64,000 bases of DNA. Origin: Phytopseudomonas daroniae. Its GTDB lineage: Bacteria; Pseudomonadota; Gammaproteobacteria; Pseudomonadales; Pseudomonadaceae. Under the pieces are notes generated by a model. It was not told the DNA's origin and did no database searches. It saw only the letters and a program-made list of their open reading frames with translations. Below, piece by piece: positions 41,007-49,831 of this stretch (positions are counted from its first letter, which is position 1; the number at the start of each line of letters is the position of its first letter). The position numbers were made by a program, and so were the translations under genes. Location of the stretch: the NCBI RefSeq assembly GCF_004327285.1, contig NZ_QJUI01000011.1, positions 1-64,000 of the forward strand, in the 5' to 3' direction.

Positions 41007-41960
41007 GGCTGCGGTGATTGCCAAGACAGCGATTACACGACTTGAACTCAATCCCCATGCGCGCTTGCGCGAATTACGGGTGAAACGTCCACGCACTTCA
41101 TGCAGGCCGTTTACGGGTTCGAACAGGTTTCCTGCCTGAGGCGTTGGTTGAGTATTGTCCACCATCTGGCCCGACCATGCGCGACGCGCCAGGAGTCGAT
41201 CGAGCAAGCCTGGAAAAAACAGGGTTCCCATGATTGCCTTGATGGTCGTCATTCCAAGCCAAAGCTCTCGCGGCGGAGCATTGACGACGCTGAGAATGGC
41301 TCGCGCGGCAACGTAAGGGTCGTGGATCGGCGGTACAGGTTGCACGCGCTTGCCAAGTTTATTGCACGCCCAATCGAACTGAGGTGTGTTCATGGCGGGA
41401 AGTTGAACCATGCAAACGTTGATGTTGCTGCGTTGGTGGATGAGCTCGCATCGTAGTGAGTCGGTAAAACCCCGTACCGCAAACTTTGCGCCGCAATAGG
41501 CCGATTGCAATGGGATCGCGCGATACGCAAGCGCCGAGCCCACCTGGATAATGACGCCACGGTTGCGCGAACGCATAAACGAAAGCGCCGCCAAGGTGCC
41601 ATGAACAGTGCCCAGATAGGTCACCTCGGTGACCCGCTTGATTTCACCCGGTGTCAGTTGCTCAACCGGAGCGAAGACCGTCACCATTGCCGAATTGATC
41701 CAGACGTCGATCGGCCCGAGTTCCGTTTCGAATCGTTGTGCCGCCAGGGCAAGAGCTTCCGCTTCGGCCACGTCCACACTGATCGCCAAAGCGGCCACGT
41801 CGTAAGACTGCAACTCCTCGACTGTCAGCGCTAAACCTTCATCGCTGCGTGCGATCAACCCGATGGAATAGCCAGCGGCAGCGAAAGCATGGGCGGTGGC
41901 ACGCCCAACACCAGCACTGGCACCGCAAATCACCACCACCGGACAATCAAGGTCTTTCAT
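40983..41960 (-). CDS. SDR-family oxidoreductase with C-terminal membrane anchor
   Basis: A 325-residue short-chain dehydrogenase. NAD(P) motif CGASAGVG at 12-19, Ser142, and Y155-C-G-A-K159. The usual NNAG is INSAM. After the catalytic domain, a basic stretch (RGRFTRNSRKRAWG) precedes a hydrophobic tail (VIAVLAITAALLVLLIL), predicting anchoring at the inner membrane with the enzyme in the cytoplasm. The start at 41960 has GAGAGGAA upstream. Its 3' end runs 24 nt into the opposite-strand GH13 gene. Substrate unknown, possibly a lipid-soluble ketone or alcohol. Confidence 0.85.
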   Translation of the reverse strand: MKDLDCPVVVICGASAGVGRATAHAFAAAGYSIGLIARSDEGLALTVEELQSYDVAALAISVDVAEAEALALAAQRFETELGPIDVWINSAMVTVFAPVEQLTPGEIKRVTEVTYLGTVHGTLAALSFMRSRNRGVIIQVGSALAYRAIPLQSAYCGAKFAVRGFTDSLRCELIHQRSNINVCMVQLPAMNTPQFDWACNKLGKRVQPVPPIHDPYVAARAILSVVNAPPRELWLGMTTIKAIMGTLFFPGLLDRLLARRAWSGQMVDNTQPTPQAGNLFEPVNGLHEVRGRFTRNSRKRAWGLSSSRVIAVLAITAALLVLLIL

Positions 41961-42346
41961 TCGTATTCCTCTCAGGCACTCGAGGAGTAGAGACATGCAG
42001 CTGCATGGGGTTCAATCAGAAGGACAAAGAGAAATTACGCTCAAATAATCACCGCATCAGCGGAAATATCCTCCTCACCATCACCTCCTACGTAGCATTG
42101 ATCAGAGCCTTAATCTCGGTATCGATGAGTGGAGGACTAGACTACTCTCCGGTGATGTGCATACCTGGCTATAACTCGCTTCTCAGGGTGAATTCGGCGA
42201 CCGGTTAGAGTCAGGCCGTCGGCGCAGCAGCATTGAGTGCTCTTCCTTGAGCGCTGCTACCAGTTCGCCGATTTCCTTGACGGTGCCTACCACCGGTTGC
42301 GTGGGACGGTGGTGGCACTTCTACTTGTGAGGGATGTTGCCTGTAA
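41961..42346. other. Intergenic region without a recognised gene
   Basis: This 386-nt gap separates the SDR gene from the aldehyde dehydrogenase. Leftward reading of about 42190-42320 gives a short open stretch (VVGTVKEIGELVAALKEEH) with no start and no recognised family, perhaps a gene relic. No terminator with a T-run was seen. Confidence 0.4.
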
Positions 42347-43837
42347 TTACGACGCGTCGATCCAGATGGTTTTGATCTCGGTGTATTGATCATGCGCCCA
42401 TTGCGACTTGTCACGACCGCCGAAGCCCGACTCTTTATAGCCTCCGAACGGCGTCGAGGCGTCGCCTTCGCCGAAGCAGTTGACGGTCACGATGCCGGCG
42501 CGAATCTCCCGGGACAGGCGCAGTGCGTTGCGCAGGTTGCTGGTGTAGGCCGAGGCCGCGAGGCCATAGACGGTATCGTTGGCCAGTTCGATGGCCTCGT
42601 CGATGGTATCGAAGGTGGTGACGCTCAGCACAGGGCCGAAGATCTCTTCCTTGAACAACCGGCTGTCAGGGCTCACGCCATCGACGATGGTCGGCTCGAT
42701 GAACACGCCTTCGCGGGCATTGCCACCCTCGACGACATCGAGTTGCTGCTCGACCGCATACTCCAGGTACGAACGTACCTTCTCGAAATGCGACTTGCTG
42801 ACCATGGCACCCAGGCGGTTCTCGGGATCCAGCGGGTCGCCCAGCTTCCAGTCACGCACCTGCACTTTCATGCGTTCGAGCAGGGCATCCTTGACATCGG
42901 CATGCACGATCAGCCGCGACGAGGCCGAACAGTTCTCACCCATGTTCCAGAATGCACCGGCAACCAGGTGCTGCGCGACACTGTCGATATCTTCGATGTC
43001 GTTCATCACTACGGCCGGGTTCTTGCCACCCAGTTCCAACACGACGCGCTTGATGTTCGATTCGGCTGCGTACTTGAGGAACAGGCGACCGGTGTCGGTA
43101 GAGCCAGTGAAGCTGACTGCCGAGACGTCCGGATGACGACCAATCGGTTCGCCGACTTCGCGACCGCCACCAGGTACCACGTTGAACACACCTGCGGGTA
43201 TGCCCGCTTCGTGGGCCAGTTCAGCCACGCGCAGTGCGCTCAAGGTCGTCTCCTTGGCTGGCTTGACCACGATAGAGCAACCAGCGGCCAGCGACGGTGC
43301 AATCTTCCAGGCCAGCATCAGCAGCGGGAAATTCCAGGGCAGCACCAGGCCGACCACGCCAATGGCCTCACGTACCACCATGGTCACTGCACCTGAACCA
43401 GTCGGGGCGGTGCTGTCGTAGATCTTGTCGATCAGTTCGGCATGCCAACGTATCGTGTGAATGGTCTCCGGCACGTCGACGTTCTGGCATTCCTGAATCG
43501 GTTTGCCGCTGTCCAGGCTTTCGATCACCGCCAGCTCGTGGGCGTTGTCTTCGAGCAGTTGCGCGAAACGCAGCAGAACGCCTTTACGCGCGCCCGGCGA
43601 GAGCTTGCTCCAGCGGCCGTCGTCGAAGGTTTTCTTGGCGCTGGCCACGGCCAGGTCGACGTCGTGGCTGTCGCCTGCGGCGATGTTGGCCAGCAGCTTG
43701 CCGGTTGCCGGGTTGGTGGTGGCGAAGGTGTTGCCCGAGACGGAATCGCGGAACGCGCCGTCGATGAACGCCTGGGTCGGAAAGTTGAGTTTTGCGGCAA
43801 TCGCCGCGTATTGCTCTTTGCTCAGCAATTCAGCCAT
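42347..43837 (-). CDS. NAD(P)-dependent aldehyde dehydrogenase (PuuC/KauB-like)
   Basis: A 496-residue ALDH-superfamily enzyme. Motifs: LPWNFP (166-171), catalytic Glu268 in LELGGKNP, nucleophile Cys303 in GENCSASSRL, and EEIFGPVLSV. Closest in feel to gamma-glutamyl-aminoaldehyde/aminoaldehyde dehydrogenases. In this setting, next to a DapA-family lyase, an FAD amine oxidoreductase and a proline-racemase-family gene, alpha-ketoglutarate semialdehyde oxidation is an attractive role. It is the last gene of the leftward half and starts 1 nt after the DapA-family stop, so the two are co-translated. Confidence 0.88.
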   Translation of the reverse strand: MAELLSKEQYAAIAAKLNFPTQAFIDGAFRDSVSGNTFATTNPATGKLLANIAAGDSHDVDLAVASAKKTFDDGRWSKLSPGARKGVLLRFAQLLEDNAHELAVIESLDSGKPIQECQNVDVPETIHTIRWHAELIDKIYDSTAPTGSGAVTMVVREAIGVVGLVLPWNFPLLMLAWKIAPSLAAGCSIVVKPAKETTLSALRVAELAHEAGIPAGVFNVVPGGGREVGEPIGRHPDVSAVSFTGSTDTGRLFLKYAAESNIKRVVLELGGKNPAVVMNDIEDIDSVAQHLVAGAFWNMGENCSASSRLIVHADVKDALLERMKVQVRDWKLGDPLDPENRLGAMVSKSHFEKVRSYLEYAVEQQLDVVEGGNAREGVFIEPTIVDGVSPDSRLFKEEIFGPVLSVTTFDTIDEAIELANDTVYGLAASAYTSNLRNALRLSREIRAGIVTVNCFGEGDASTPFGGYKESGFGGRDKSQWAHDQYTEIKTIWIDAS

Positions 43838-43838
43838 G

Positions 43839-44741
43839 TCATACGCCCTCGGTGATTTTTGCGACGTTACGCTTGAGTACAGTGATGATCTCTTTAAGGG
43901 TCTGTTTCTCGTCGCCGCTCAGCGACTGCAGCGGGGCACGCACGCCGCCAGTTTTCAGACCCGCGACTTCGCTGCCGTACTTGATCGACTGCACGAATTT
44001 GCCTGTCTCCAGGAAGTCCATCAGGGGCAGCAGCTCGGTCATGATGCGGCGACCTTTGACGAAGTCGTTTTCGACCACACACGCCTGGTACAGATCCACA
44101 TGCTCCTTCGGAATGAAGTTGGAGCCGGCACAGACCCAGCTGCGTGCCCCCCACGCGAAGAACTCCAGCGCCTGGTCGTCCCAGCCGCAGGAAAGGGCGA
44201 TTTGCGGGTACTTGCTGGCCAGCAGGTGCAGGCTGGCGGCATCTCCAGTGCTTTCCTTGATGGCGACGATGTTCTTGTTGCCAGCGAGGGCAGAGAACAC
44301 CTCGTCACCCATGGCCACGCCCATGCGGCCCGGGTAGTTATAGAGCATGATCGGCAGGCCGGCTGCGTTGTCCACCGCGTTCACGTGGGTGACGATCTCC
44401 TGCTGGGTTGGCAGGGCGTAAGGCGGGGTGCCGACCAGCAGCGCATCAGCCTTGATTTCCCTGGCGGCTTTGGCGAACGCCACCGAGTCTTCGGTGCGAA
44501 TGGCGCCGGTTCCTACTATCAGCGGCAGGCGACCGTTGATCACGTCCTTGGCCTTGGCAGCGAGGTCGAAACGCTCCTGGGCCGTATGCGCGTAGTACTC
44601 TCCGGTGGAGCCGCCGATGATGATGCCGTGAACCTTGGACTCGATCAGGTACTCGAGCACTTCAGCGAATGCCGACGAGTCGATCTGTCCGTCAGCGGTC
44701 AGCGGGGTGATTGCCGGGGTATAGATGCCTTCAAATTTCAC
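43839..44741 (-). CDS. DapA/N-acetylneuraminate-lyase family protein
   Basis: A 300-residue class I aldolase-type TIM barrel. Schiff-base Lys162 in AIKESTGD, Tyr134/136 in LYNYPGR, and carboxylate-binding GGSTGE at 43-48. The family includes dihydrodipicolinate synthase, sialic acid lyase and pyrroline-4-hydroxy-2-carboxylate deaminase. The neighbouring ALDH and amine oxidoreductase make the deaminase of hydroxyproline breakdown the best guess, with alpha-ketoglutarate semialdehyde as product for the ALDH. True DapA is unlikely in this catabolic context. Confidence 0.85.
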   Translation of the reverse strand: MKFEGIYTPAITPLTADGQIDSSAFAEVLEYLIESKVHGIIIGGSTGEYYAHTAQERFDLAAKAKDVINGRLPLIVGTGAIRTEDSVAFAKAAREIKADALLVGTPPYALPTQQEIVTHVNAVDNAAGLPIMLYNYPGRMGVAMGDEVFSALAGNKNIVAIKESTGDAASLHLLASKYPQIALSCGWDDQALEFFAWGARSWVCAGSNFIPKEHVDLYQACVVENDFVKGRRIMTELLPLMDFLETGKFVQSIKYGSEVAGLKTGGVRAPLQSLSGDEKQTLKEIITVLKRNVAKITEGV

Positions 44742-44780
44742 GGTGGTTCTCCTGTGGGGTTCAGCTTCTATCTGTCGCGC

Positions 44781-45119
44781 CTATCTCTGGATTAACTGGC
44801 GCGGAGGGTGGTTTAGGTCAGCGAAGCGGCTTGTGATGAACAGCAATGGGCCAACGAAAAAGATCTTCTTGCGGCCCAGGCGATCGGTCAGCCAGCCGCC
44901 CAGGAAGCCACCGAAGAAAATGCCGATCAGCGCAGACGCTGCAATCATGCCTTGCCAGAAGCTGCTGAGGCTCAGAGCCGCAGTCATTTGCACCATGCAT
45001 ACGCCAATGATGCTCAGCACGTAGCCGTCAACGAACGATCCGCCGCCGGAGCGTATGGTCAGAAGTTGGTGAAACCGGTTGAGCGGTACATCTTCGATCG
45101 AGGTAGTAGATATTGTCAT
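44781..45119 (-). pseudogene. Truncated MFS transporter (N-terminal fragment)
   Basis: The 112-residue frame starts after GGAGA and encodes the first three membrane segments of a sugar/aromatic-acid-type MFS permease (GGGSFVDGYVLSIIGVCMV; SALIGIFFGGFLGG), including loop motif GGWLTDRLGRKK and the start of helix 3. It then diverges into ADLNHPPRQLIQR and stops. The remaining nine or so helices are absent. The DapA-family gene begins 40 nt further on. A deletion has removed about three quarters of the gene. It sits between catabolic genes, so it was probably the original permease for their substrate. Confidence 0.8.
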
Positions 45120-45172
45120 TATTGTCTCCAGGTTCTAAGAGCTGCCGGGTAAATTCAGGCTGAGCGAATCCA

Positions 45173-45196
45173 CAGAACTGAAATGCTTCAGTTCTG
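45173..45196. other. Perfect stem-loop between the FAD oxidoreductase and MFS remnant
   Basis: CAGAACTGAA pairs with TTCAGTTCTG across loop ATGC: a 10-bp perfect stem. No T-run follows on either strand, so it is more likely an mRNA-stabilising or attenuating hairpin, or an operator, than a classical terminator. Confidence 0.55.
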
Positions 45197-45307
45197 AAGT
45201 TTCCTTAAGCCACCACCTAAATTACGGTTGGCATTCCTTGTCTTTCGCAGGCCAAGAAATCATTGCCGCGCAAGAAAAAACGTTGCATGTATCAAATGTT
45301 CGAGTGC

Positions 45308-46627
45308 CTATATTTCCCGGCCCGAGCGGTGCTGGCCCCACTTCAAATTGAAATTCACACCGAAAGAAAGAAAGGGCTCCGGCGGATTTCTGTTCGGACC
45401 GGGCGAGCCCAGCAGAAACTCGGTCATCTCCGTACGTTCGCCCGCCAGCCAATCGGCAAGCAACTTGCCGGTAGCGGTGCCGCGAGTTACGCCGAGGCCG
45501 TTGCAACAAAGTGCGCCGTAGACGTTGGGAGCCAACTCACCGAACTGGCTCGTGTGGTTTCTCGACAACGCAAGAGAGCCGCCCCAGGTGTATTCGAACT
45601 CGACGTCGGGCAGCATTGGGAAGCGGTTGGCGAAGGAGGCGCGATGGTTGCGCACGAAACGCTCGTTGAATTTGCTTTTGCTCTGGCCGTCCGGGTTGAA
45701 ACTGAAACTGTTGCGAATCAGCAGACGGTTGTCCGGTGTGCGGCGTACCGTGGTGCCGTAGGTATCGGCGGGTATCACACCCCAGTAGGGCTTGCCGCCG
45801 AGGCGAGCCTGCTCGTCGTCGGTCAATGGCCGAGTGATGCTGGCGTAGGTGAATACCGGTAGCATGCGGCCCCTCAGGAAACCGAAGCTCATGCCGAACG
45901 CATTGGTGCTGAGGATCAGCTTGTCGGCGGTGATGCTGCCGTTCTTGTGAGTCAGAACCACCTTTTCGCCATACTCCACATCGGTAATGGGCGTGTGCTC
46001 GTAGAGGGTCACATTGCCCGGTAGCGAGTCAGCCAAGCCTTTGACCAGAGCGGACGGCTGGAGGAGCACGGTGCCCGGAGTGAAAAGTGCCTTGCGATAA
46101 AAGCGAGTGCCAATATGGCTGGGCAGCTCATCCGCCTCGATCATTTCATACGGCTGGCCCAGCTTGTCCAAACCACGGCGGTAGGCATCCAGCACTGCTA
46201 CGCCGCGATCCTCCACGGCCGCCTGGTATTTGCCGCAGGCTTTCATCTGGCACTCGATGGAATAACGCTCGACCAGTTCGGTGAGCATCGACTGGCCTGT
46301 GAGGTTGAGCTTCATCGAGGTTCTAGCGACAGCGATGTCGCCGATATAGTCTTCAGCCCCGATATCATGGGGGAGATCGATAGCGAATCCGGCGTTGCGC
46401 CCGGCTGTCCCGAAACCGACCTCCTGGGCCTCGATCAGAATGATCTCGTCGCCGGGATAATGCAGTGCCAACTGCCGAGCCGCTGCAAGGCCTACATAGC
46501 CAGCTCCTATGATGACCCAGCGAGCGGAGCTCTTGCCGCTATGGGCAGGTTCTGGTTGCCTGGGTTTGCTGAGATGGAACCAGCCGCAGGTCGAATCATC
46601 GGCAGGCAAGTGGGTCACTCTGGTCAT
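45308..46627 (-). CDS. FAD-dependent amine/amino-acid oxidoreductase (DadA/PuuB-like)
   Basis: A 439-residue FAD oxidoreductase of the DAO family. The dinucleotide fold is VIIGAGYVGLAAARQLAL (GAGYVG at 41-46), followed by the second FAD element EVGFGTAGRNAGFAIDLPHD. The substrate half has PYWGVIPADTYGTTVRRTPDNRLLIRN and YTWGGSLALSRNHTSQFG, and the C-terminal FAD motif is NGLGVTRGTATGKLLADWL. Likely oxidises a secondary amine or D-imino acid, e.g. a hydroxyproline isomer. The start at 46627 has AGG upstream. An in-frame ATG at 46690 is less likely. It is transcribed from the GntR side toward the ALDH. Confidence 0.85.
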   Translation of the reverse strand: MTRVTHLPADDSTCGWFHLSKPRQPEPAHSGKSSARWVIIGAGYVGLAAARQLALHYPGDEIILIEAQEVGFGTAGRNAGFAIDLPHDIGAEDYIGDIAVARTSMKLNLTGQSMLTELVERYSIECQMKACGKYQAAVEDRGVAVLDAYRRGLDKLGQPYEMIEADELPSHIGTRFYRKALFTPGTVLLQPSALVKGLADSLPGNVTLYEHTPITDVEYGEKVVLTHKNGSITADKLILSTNAFGMSFGFLRGRMLPVFTYASITRPLTDDEQARLGGKPYWGVIPADTYGTTVRRTPDNRLLIRNSFSFNPDGQSKSKFNERFVRNHRASFANRFPMLPDVEFEYTWGGSLALSRNHTSQFGELAPNVYGALCCNGLGVTRGTATGKLLADWLAGERTEMTEFLLGSPGPNRNPPEPFLSFGVNFNLKWGQHRSGREI

Positions 46628-46720
46628 TTCGGGAAACCTAACTTTATTGTTTGAGCTTTGGTTAACTATCCCTTGCGTGAAATGACTCATGATCAGGTGA
46701 GACCACCAGCGCTTGGGTTC

Positions 46721-47464
46721 CTAAAACGTCAATGCCACCTCGACACCGGCTGGTGCGGCGTATTCCGCCATGCGACGACGCGACAGCTCGAAGTGCGCAC
46801 GCACGACTACCGCAGCGGTATCCGGGTCACGCCGCTCGATAGCGTCGATCATCTGGTCGTGCTGGTCGCAGGCGATCTCCAGATCGCGTTGCATGTCATC
46901 GGTAGTGGGGTGTCGGTAGAAGATTTTTCCAAGCCGCGCATGGTCGATCAGCAGACGTCGCAGGCTGGGCATGAGGTAATCGTTGTGTGCCATCCTGCCG
47001 ATCTCGAGGTGGAACTCGTCGTTATGGATGACACGATTCTCGACATCCTTCTCTTCGATGGCCTGGCGAAACTGTTCCTGAATCCCTCTGAGCACTTCGA
47101 TTTCCGCGGCCGAGGCATGTAGCGCTGCCAGTTGCGTGGTCGCGATGTAGATCAGTGGTGCAGCCAGGTAAAAGCTGTGCAGGGATTCGTGGTTCATCGA
47201 GGCAACGCGCGGCGCACGATTAGCCTCCAGTTCGATGTAGCCCTCCGCTGCGATCTGCCGCAGCAGTTCCCTGACAGGAGGCCGGGAAAGGCCGAACTCA
47301 TTGCACAGAGCGATCTCGTCGACGACGGCACCAGGTGCCAGTTCCATGCTCAGAATTCGGCGGCGCAGCGCATCACCGAGAACCGTCTTGCGATCCAGGG
47401 GAATGTCGATGACGAGGTTGTCGGCTTCGGAATGAGCTTTCATGGACTGTTTTCTGCTGGTCAT
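46721..47464 (-). CDS. GntR-family regulator (FCD domain)
   Basis: A 247-residue repressor-type regulator. The winged HTH occupies about residues 28-95 (LGDALRRRILSMELAPGAVVDEIALCNEFGLSRPPVRELLRQIAAEGYIE). The C-terminal FCD all-helical domain shows metal/ligand residues in NDEFHLEIGRMAHN and CDQHDQMIDAIERRD. Start at 47464 or, in frame, 47443; neither has a good ribosome site. It lies upstream of the leftward catabolic genes and 535 nt from a second GntR gene whose sequence is clearly related (SRPPVRELLRQ vs SRTPVREVLRR). Confidence 0.86.
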   Translation of the reverse strand: MTSRKQSMKAHSEADNLVIDIPLDRKTVLGDALRRRILSMELAPGAVVDEIALCNEFGLSRPPVRELLRQIAAEGYIELEANRAPRVASMNHESLHSFYLAAPLIYIATTQLAALHASAAEIEVLRGIQEQFRQAIEEKDVENRVIHNDEFHLEIGRMAHNDYLMPSLRRLLIDHARLGKIFYRHPTTDDMQRDLEIACDQHDQMIDAIERRDPDTAAVVVRAHFELSRRRMAEYAAPAGVEVALTF

Positions 47465-47998
47465 AATCTGTGTCTACAGTTTGTATAATGACTATAAAAT
47501 CACGTTAGACAATATGTCTACAGATTTTTGCATGGACAGCAGGCGCCCTGATTTGGGTCTGGAAGACATCGTTCAGCAAGCGGGCGGGTGTACTCGGCGT
47601 GAGTACGCCACGGCTGCTGTAGGCCTAGTGCGGTGCCTGTGTCGTGGCGCTATTTCATCACATCCGCACCCCGAACCGCTCTTACTCGCGACCGCTGCGA
47701 GTTCGAGTCGATGAGCCTGTTGCGCTCATCGGTTCGGATCTTCACCTGCGCAAGATGAGTCACGATGAAGGTGTATTTCTGAAAGCGACCTGTTCATATC
47801 TGTTTGCGACTGGCCGGAGGCCTGCGAAGCACTGACCAAACTGTTGAAGCGAGCAAGAAAATAGCGGTCTCCGCGTATTTTTTATGAATTCTATTGGTAT
47901 ACATAAAGAATACAGTGCGTATTGACCGACGTCGGAGCGCGTGCGAGTCTCGATCCATCAGCCATGTGCGGCGGGTCGGTCAACAGCCGGAGGCCCTT
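47465..47998. promoter_or_regulatory. Control region between two divergent GntR genes
   Basis: TAGACAATATGTCTA at 47506-47520 is a perfect 6-3-6 palindrome. TGTCTACAG occurs twice, at 47472-47480 and 47515-47523, 43 bp apart. GGTATAC near 47896 is another small palindrome. All are of the size bound by FCD-type GntR proteins. The middle (about 47525-47880) has no supported gene. Confidence 0.5.
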
Positions 47999-48694
47999 GT
48001 GAAAAGCGATAAGAACAGTCTCTACGACGACATGAAACGGCAGATCCTGACGATGCAGCTCGATCCTGGCCAAGTCCTGGAAGAACTCAGCTTGAGCGCT
48101 CGCTATGGTTTGTCCCGCACACCGGTTCGCGAAGTACTGCGGCGCCTGGCAGGCGAGGGCTATCTCGACATCCAAGAAAATCGTGGTGCGCGGGTTGCAC
48201 CGATGAATCACTCGACCTTGCGCAATTTCTTCCTCGCCGCACCGATGATTTATGCGGCGATCGGCCGGCTGGCTGTACAGAATTTCAAGCCTGCGCAACT
48301 GAATGATCTGCAGGCTACCCAGGAGCGATTTCGCGGCGCGACGCTCGCGCGCGATCCACTGGCGATGGTGGTGGAAAATAATCGGTTTCACGAAATCATG
48401 GGGGAAATGTCCGGCAGCCCTTATCTCGAGCCCAGTCTCGGCCGGTTGCTGATCGACCACGCGAGAATCGGCCATACCTTCTTCAGGCCGCGTAACGAAG
48501 AAATGGAAAAGCACCTGTTACTCGCTGTCGAGCACCACGACTCATTCATTGAAGCGTTCGCCAGGCATGACGAAACCGCTGTAGTTGATCTGGTGTTCGA
48601 ACATTGGGAGCTGTCTCGAGGGAACATGGAAATGTTCATCGCCCCTCAAGGACTGAAGGCTGATACCTGGGCTGATAGAACAGGTACCTATTAA
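47999..48694 (+). CDS. GntR-family regulator (FCD domain), second copy
   Basis: A 231-residue FCD-type GntR protein with HTH YDDMKRQILTMQLDPGQVLEELSLSARYGLSRTPVREVLRRLAGEGYL and ligand domain NNRFHEIMGEMSGSPYLEPSLGRLLIDHARIGHTFFRP. The start is GTG at 47999 preceded by GGAGG. It is strongly similar to the neighbouring GntR at 46721 (shared PS-GRLLIDHAR-G-FFR block), so the two are paralogues from a local duplication or inherited pair. It precedes the ABC operon and probably controls it. Confidence 0.86.
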   Translation: MKSDKNSLYDDMKRQILTMQLDPGQVLEELSLSARYGLSRTPVREVLRRLAGEGYLDIQENRGARVAPMNHSTLRNFFLAAPMIYAAIGRLAVQNFKPAQLNDLQATQERFRGATLARDPLAMVVENNRFHEIMGEMSGSPYLEPSLGRLLIDHARIGHTFFRPRNEEMEKHLLLAVEHHDSFIEAFARHDETAVVDLVFEHWELSRGNMEMFIAPQGLKADTWADRTGTY

Positions 48695-48811
48695 AAGCGA
48701 ATGCACGCCTCCACCAACGCTGGGCGAATAAAAAGTCAGCATGATCGGACGCAGCGGCATGTGTCGCTGAGCGAGAGGCATCTCCGGACGTTCACGTTGA
48801 GAAAAAGAATG

Positions 48812-48840
48812 CGTCGTGAGTGTTTACGGCTTTCACGACG
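48812..48840. promoter_or_regulatory. Inverted repeat upstream of the ABC operon
   Basis: CGTCGTGA-N13-TCACGACG, perfect 8-bp arms, 62 nt before the binding-protein ATG. With no T-run, it looks like an operator (GntR or the GATase1/AraC regulator) rather than a terminator of the preceding gene. Confidence 0.45.
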
Positions 48841-48902
48841 TTAATAAGAAGCGAAGACCACTATATCGCTGATCTCATCAGCACTACTACAGGGCATACA
48901 CC

Positions 48903-49754
48903 ATGAAGATTTTGTGGAAGGCACTCTGCGCGCTGGCGATCGTCAGCATGACGATTGTACAAAGCCATGCTGACGAAAAAATTATCAAAATGGGGACGCT
49001 GTCTTGGGAGGATCTCACGCCCATTACCGGCATTACCAAAAAGGCGTTGGAGAACGCAGGTTATACAGTGAAAGTTACTTCGTTTTCGGAATGGGGCATT
49101 GCCTATGCAGCATTGAGCAAGGGTGATATCCAGATACTTACATCGCAGATCGATTACGCCGCGCACGATTACTGGAACCGCAGCAAGAACCGTCTGGAAA
49201 AAATTTCTCCGGTTTCTCATGGTCTGTACCAAGGTATCGCGGTACCCAGCTACGTCGCCATCGACTCGATCGAACAGCTCAATGACAACGCCGAGAAGTT
49301 TGGCAACAAGATCGTCGGCATCGAACCAGGCTCGGGCCTGATGAGTGACGCGGCGAACGCGGTATCGGCATACGGCATCAAGCTCAACCTGCTGGAAGGC
49401 AGTACTGCCGCCATGACCGCAGCCCTCAAGTCGGCTGTCGATCGTAAGGACTGGGTCGCCGTTGCCATCTGGGAACCATCCTGGATGACGCAGAAGTTCG
49501 ATGTGAAGTTCCTCAAGGATCCCAAAGGTGTTTTCCCGCCACCACAGGGTTACTACTGGATCGCTCAGAAAGGTTTCTCGGAGAAGAACCCACAGGCGCG
49601 TGAAGTCATTGCCGGTGTTTATGTGCCGCTGGCAGATATCACTGCAATCAACGGCGAAGTGAAAGATGGAAAAACCATGGAGCAGGCTGTCAGTGACTGG
49701 ACTGAGAAGAACGACGAGCTTTTGACACGCTGGAATAATATTAAAAAATATTGA
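48903..49754 (+). CDS. ABC transporter substrate-binding protein, quaternary-amine (OpuAC/ProX) type
   Basis: A 283-residue periplasmic binding protein. Signal peptide about 1-23 (ending SHADE), then the OpuAC fold: KMGTLSWEDLTPITGITKKALENAGYTV, FSEWGIAYAALSKGDIQILTSQIDY, VGIEPGSGLMSDA, and WVAVAIWEPSWMTQKFDVKFLKDPKG. Several tryptophans/tyrosines that could form a cation-pi cage are present. Such proteins bind betaines, choline, carnitine or related cations. Followed by a hairpin at 49801 that probably sets the stoichiometry relative to ATPase and permeases. Confidence 0.88.
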   Translation: MKILWKALCALAIVSMTIVQSHADEKIIKMGTLSWEDLTPITGITKKALENAGYTVKVTSFSEWGIAYAALSKGDIQILTSQIDYAAHDYWNRSKNRLEKISPVSHGLYQGIAVPSYVAIDSIEQLNDNAEKFGNKIVGIEPGSGLMSDAANAVSAYGIKLNLLEGSTAAMTAALKSAVDRKDWVAVAIWEPSWMTQKFDVKFLKDPKGVFPPPQGYYWIAQKGFSEKNPQAREVIAGVYVPLADITAINGEVKDGKTMEQAVSDWTEKNDELLTRWNNIKKY

Positions 49755-49800
49755 AGTGCGCTTTTTTAACTGCCGCTGCCGAACTTGATGTCAACAATTA

Positions 49801-49818
49801 AACCAGAATCTTCTGGTT
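49801..49818 (+). other. Intercistronic stem-loop after the binding-protein gene
   Basis: AACCAGAA-TC-TTCTGGTT, an 8-bp perfect stem with only 2 unpaired bases, between binding-protein and ATPase genes. Such hairpins commonly protect the upstream message so binding protein is made in excess. Confidence 0.5.
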
Positions 49819-49831
49819 CGACGGGTGCGAA

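Noticed and set aside
42190..42320. Short minus-strand stretch encoding VVGTVKEIGELVAALKEEH
   Set aside because: There is no start codon with a ribosome site and no recognised family. It is too short to call a pseudogene.
47521..47880. Small frames between the two GntR genes
   Set aside because: None has a convincing start, composition or family. The region is better read as regulatory or decayed DNA.
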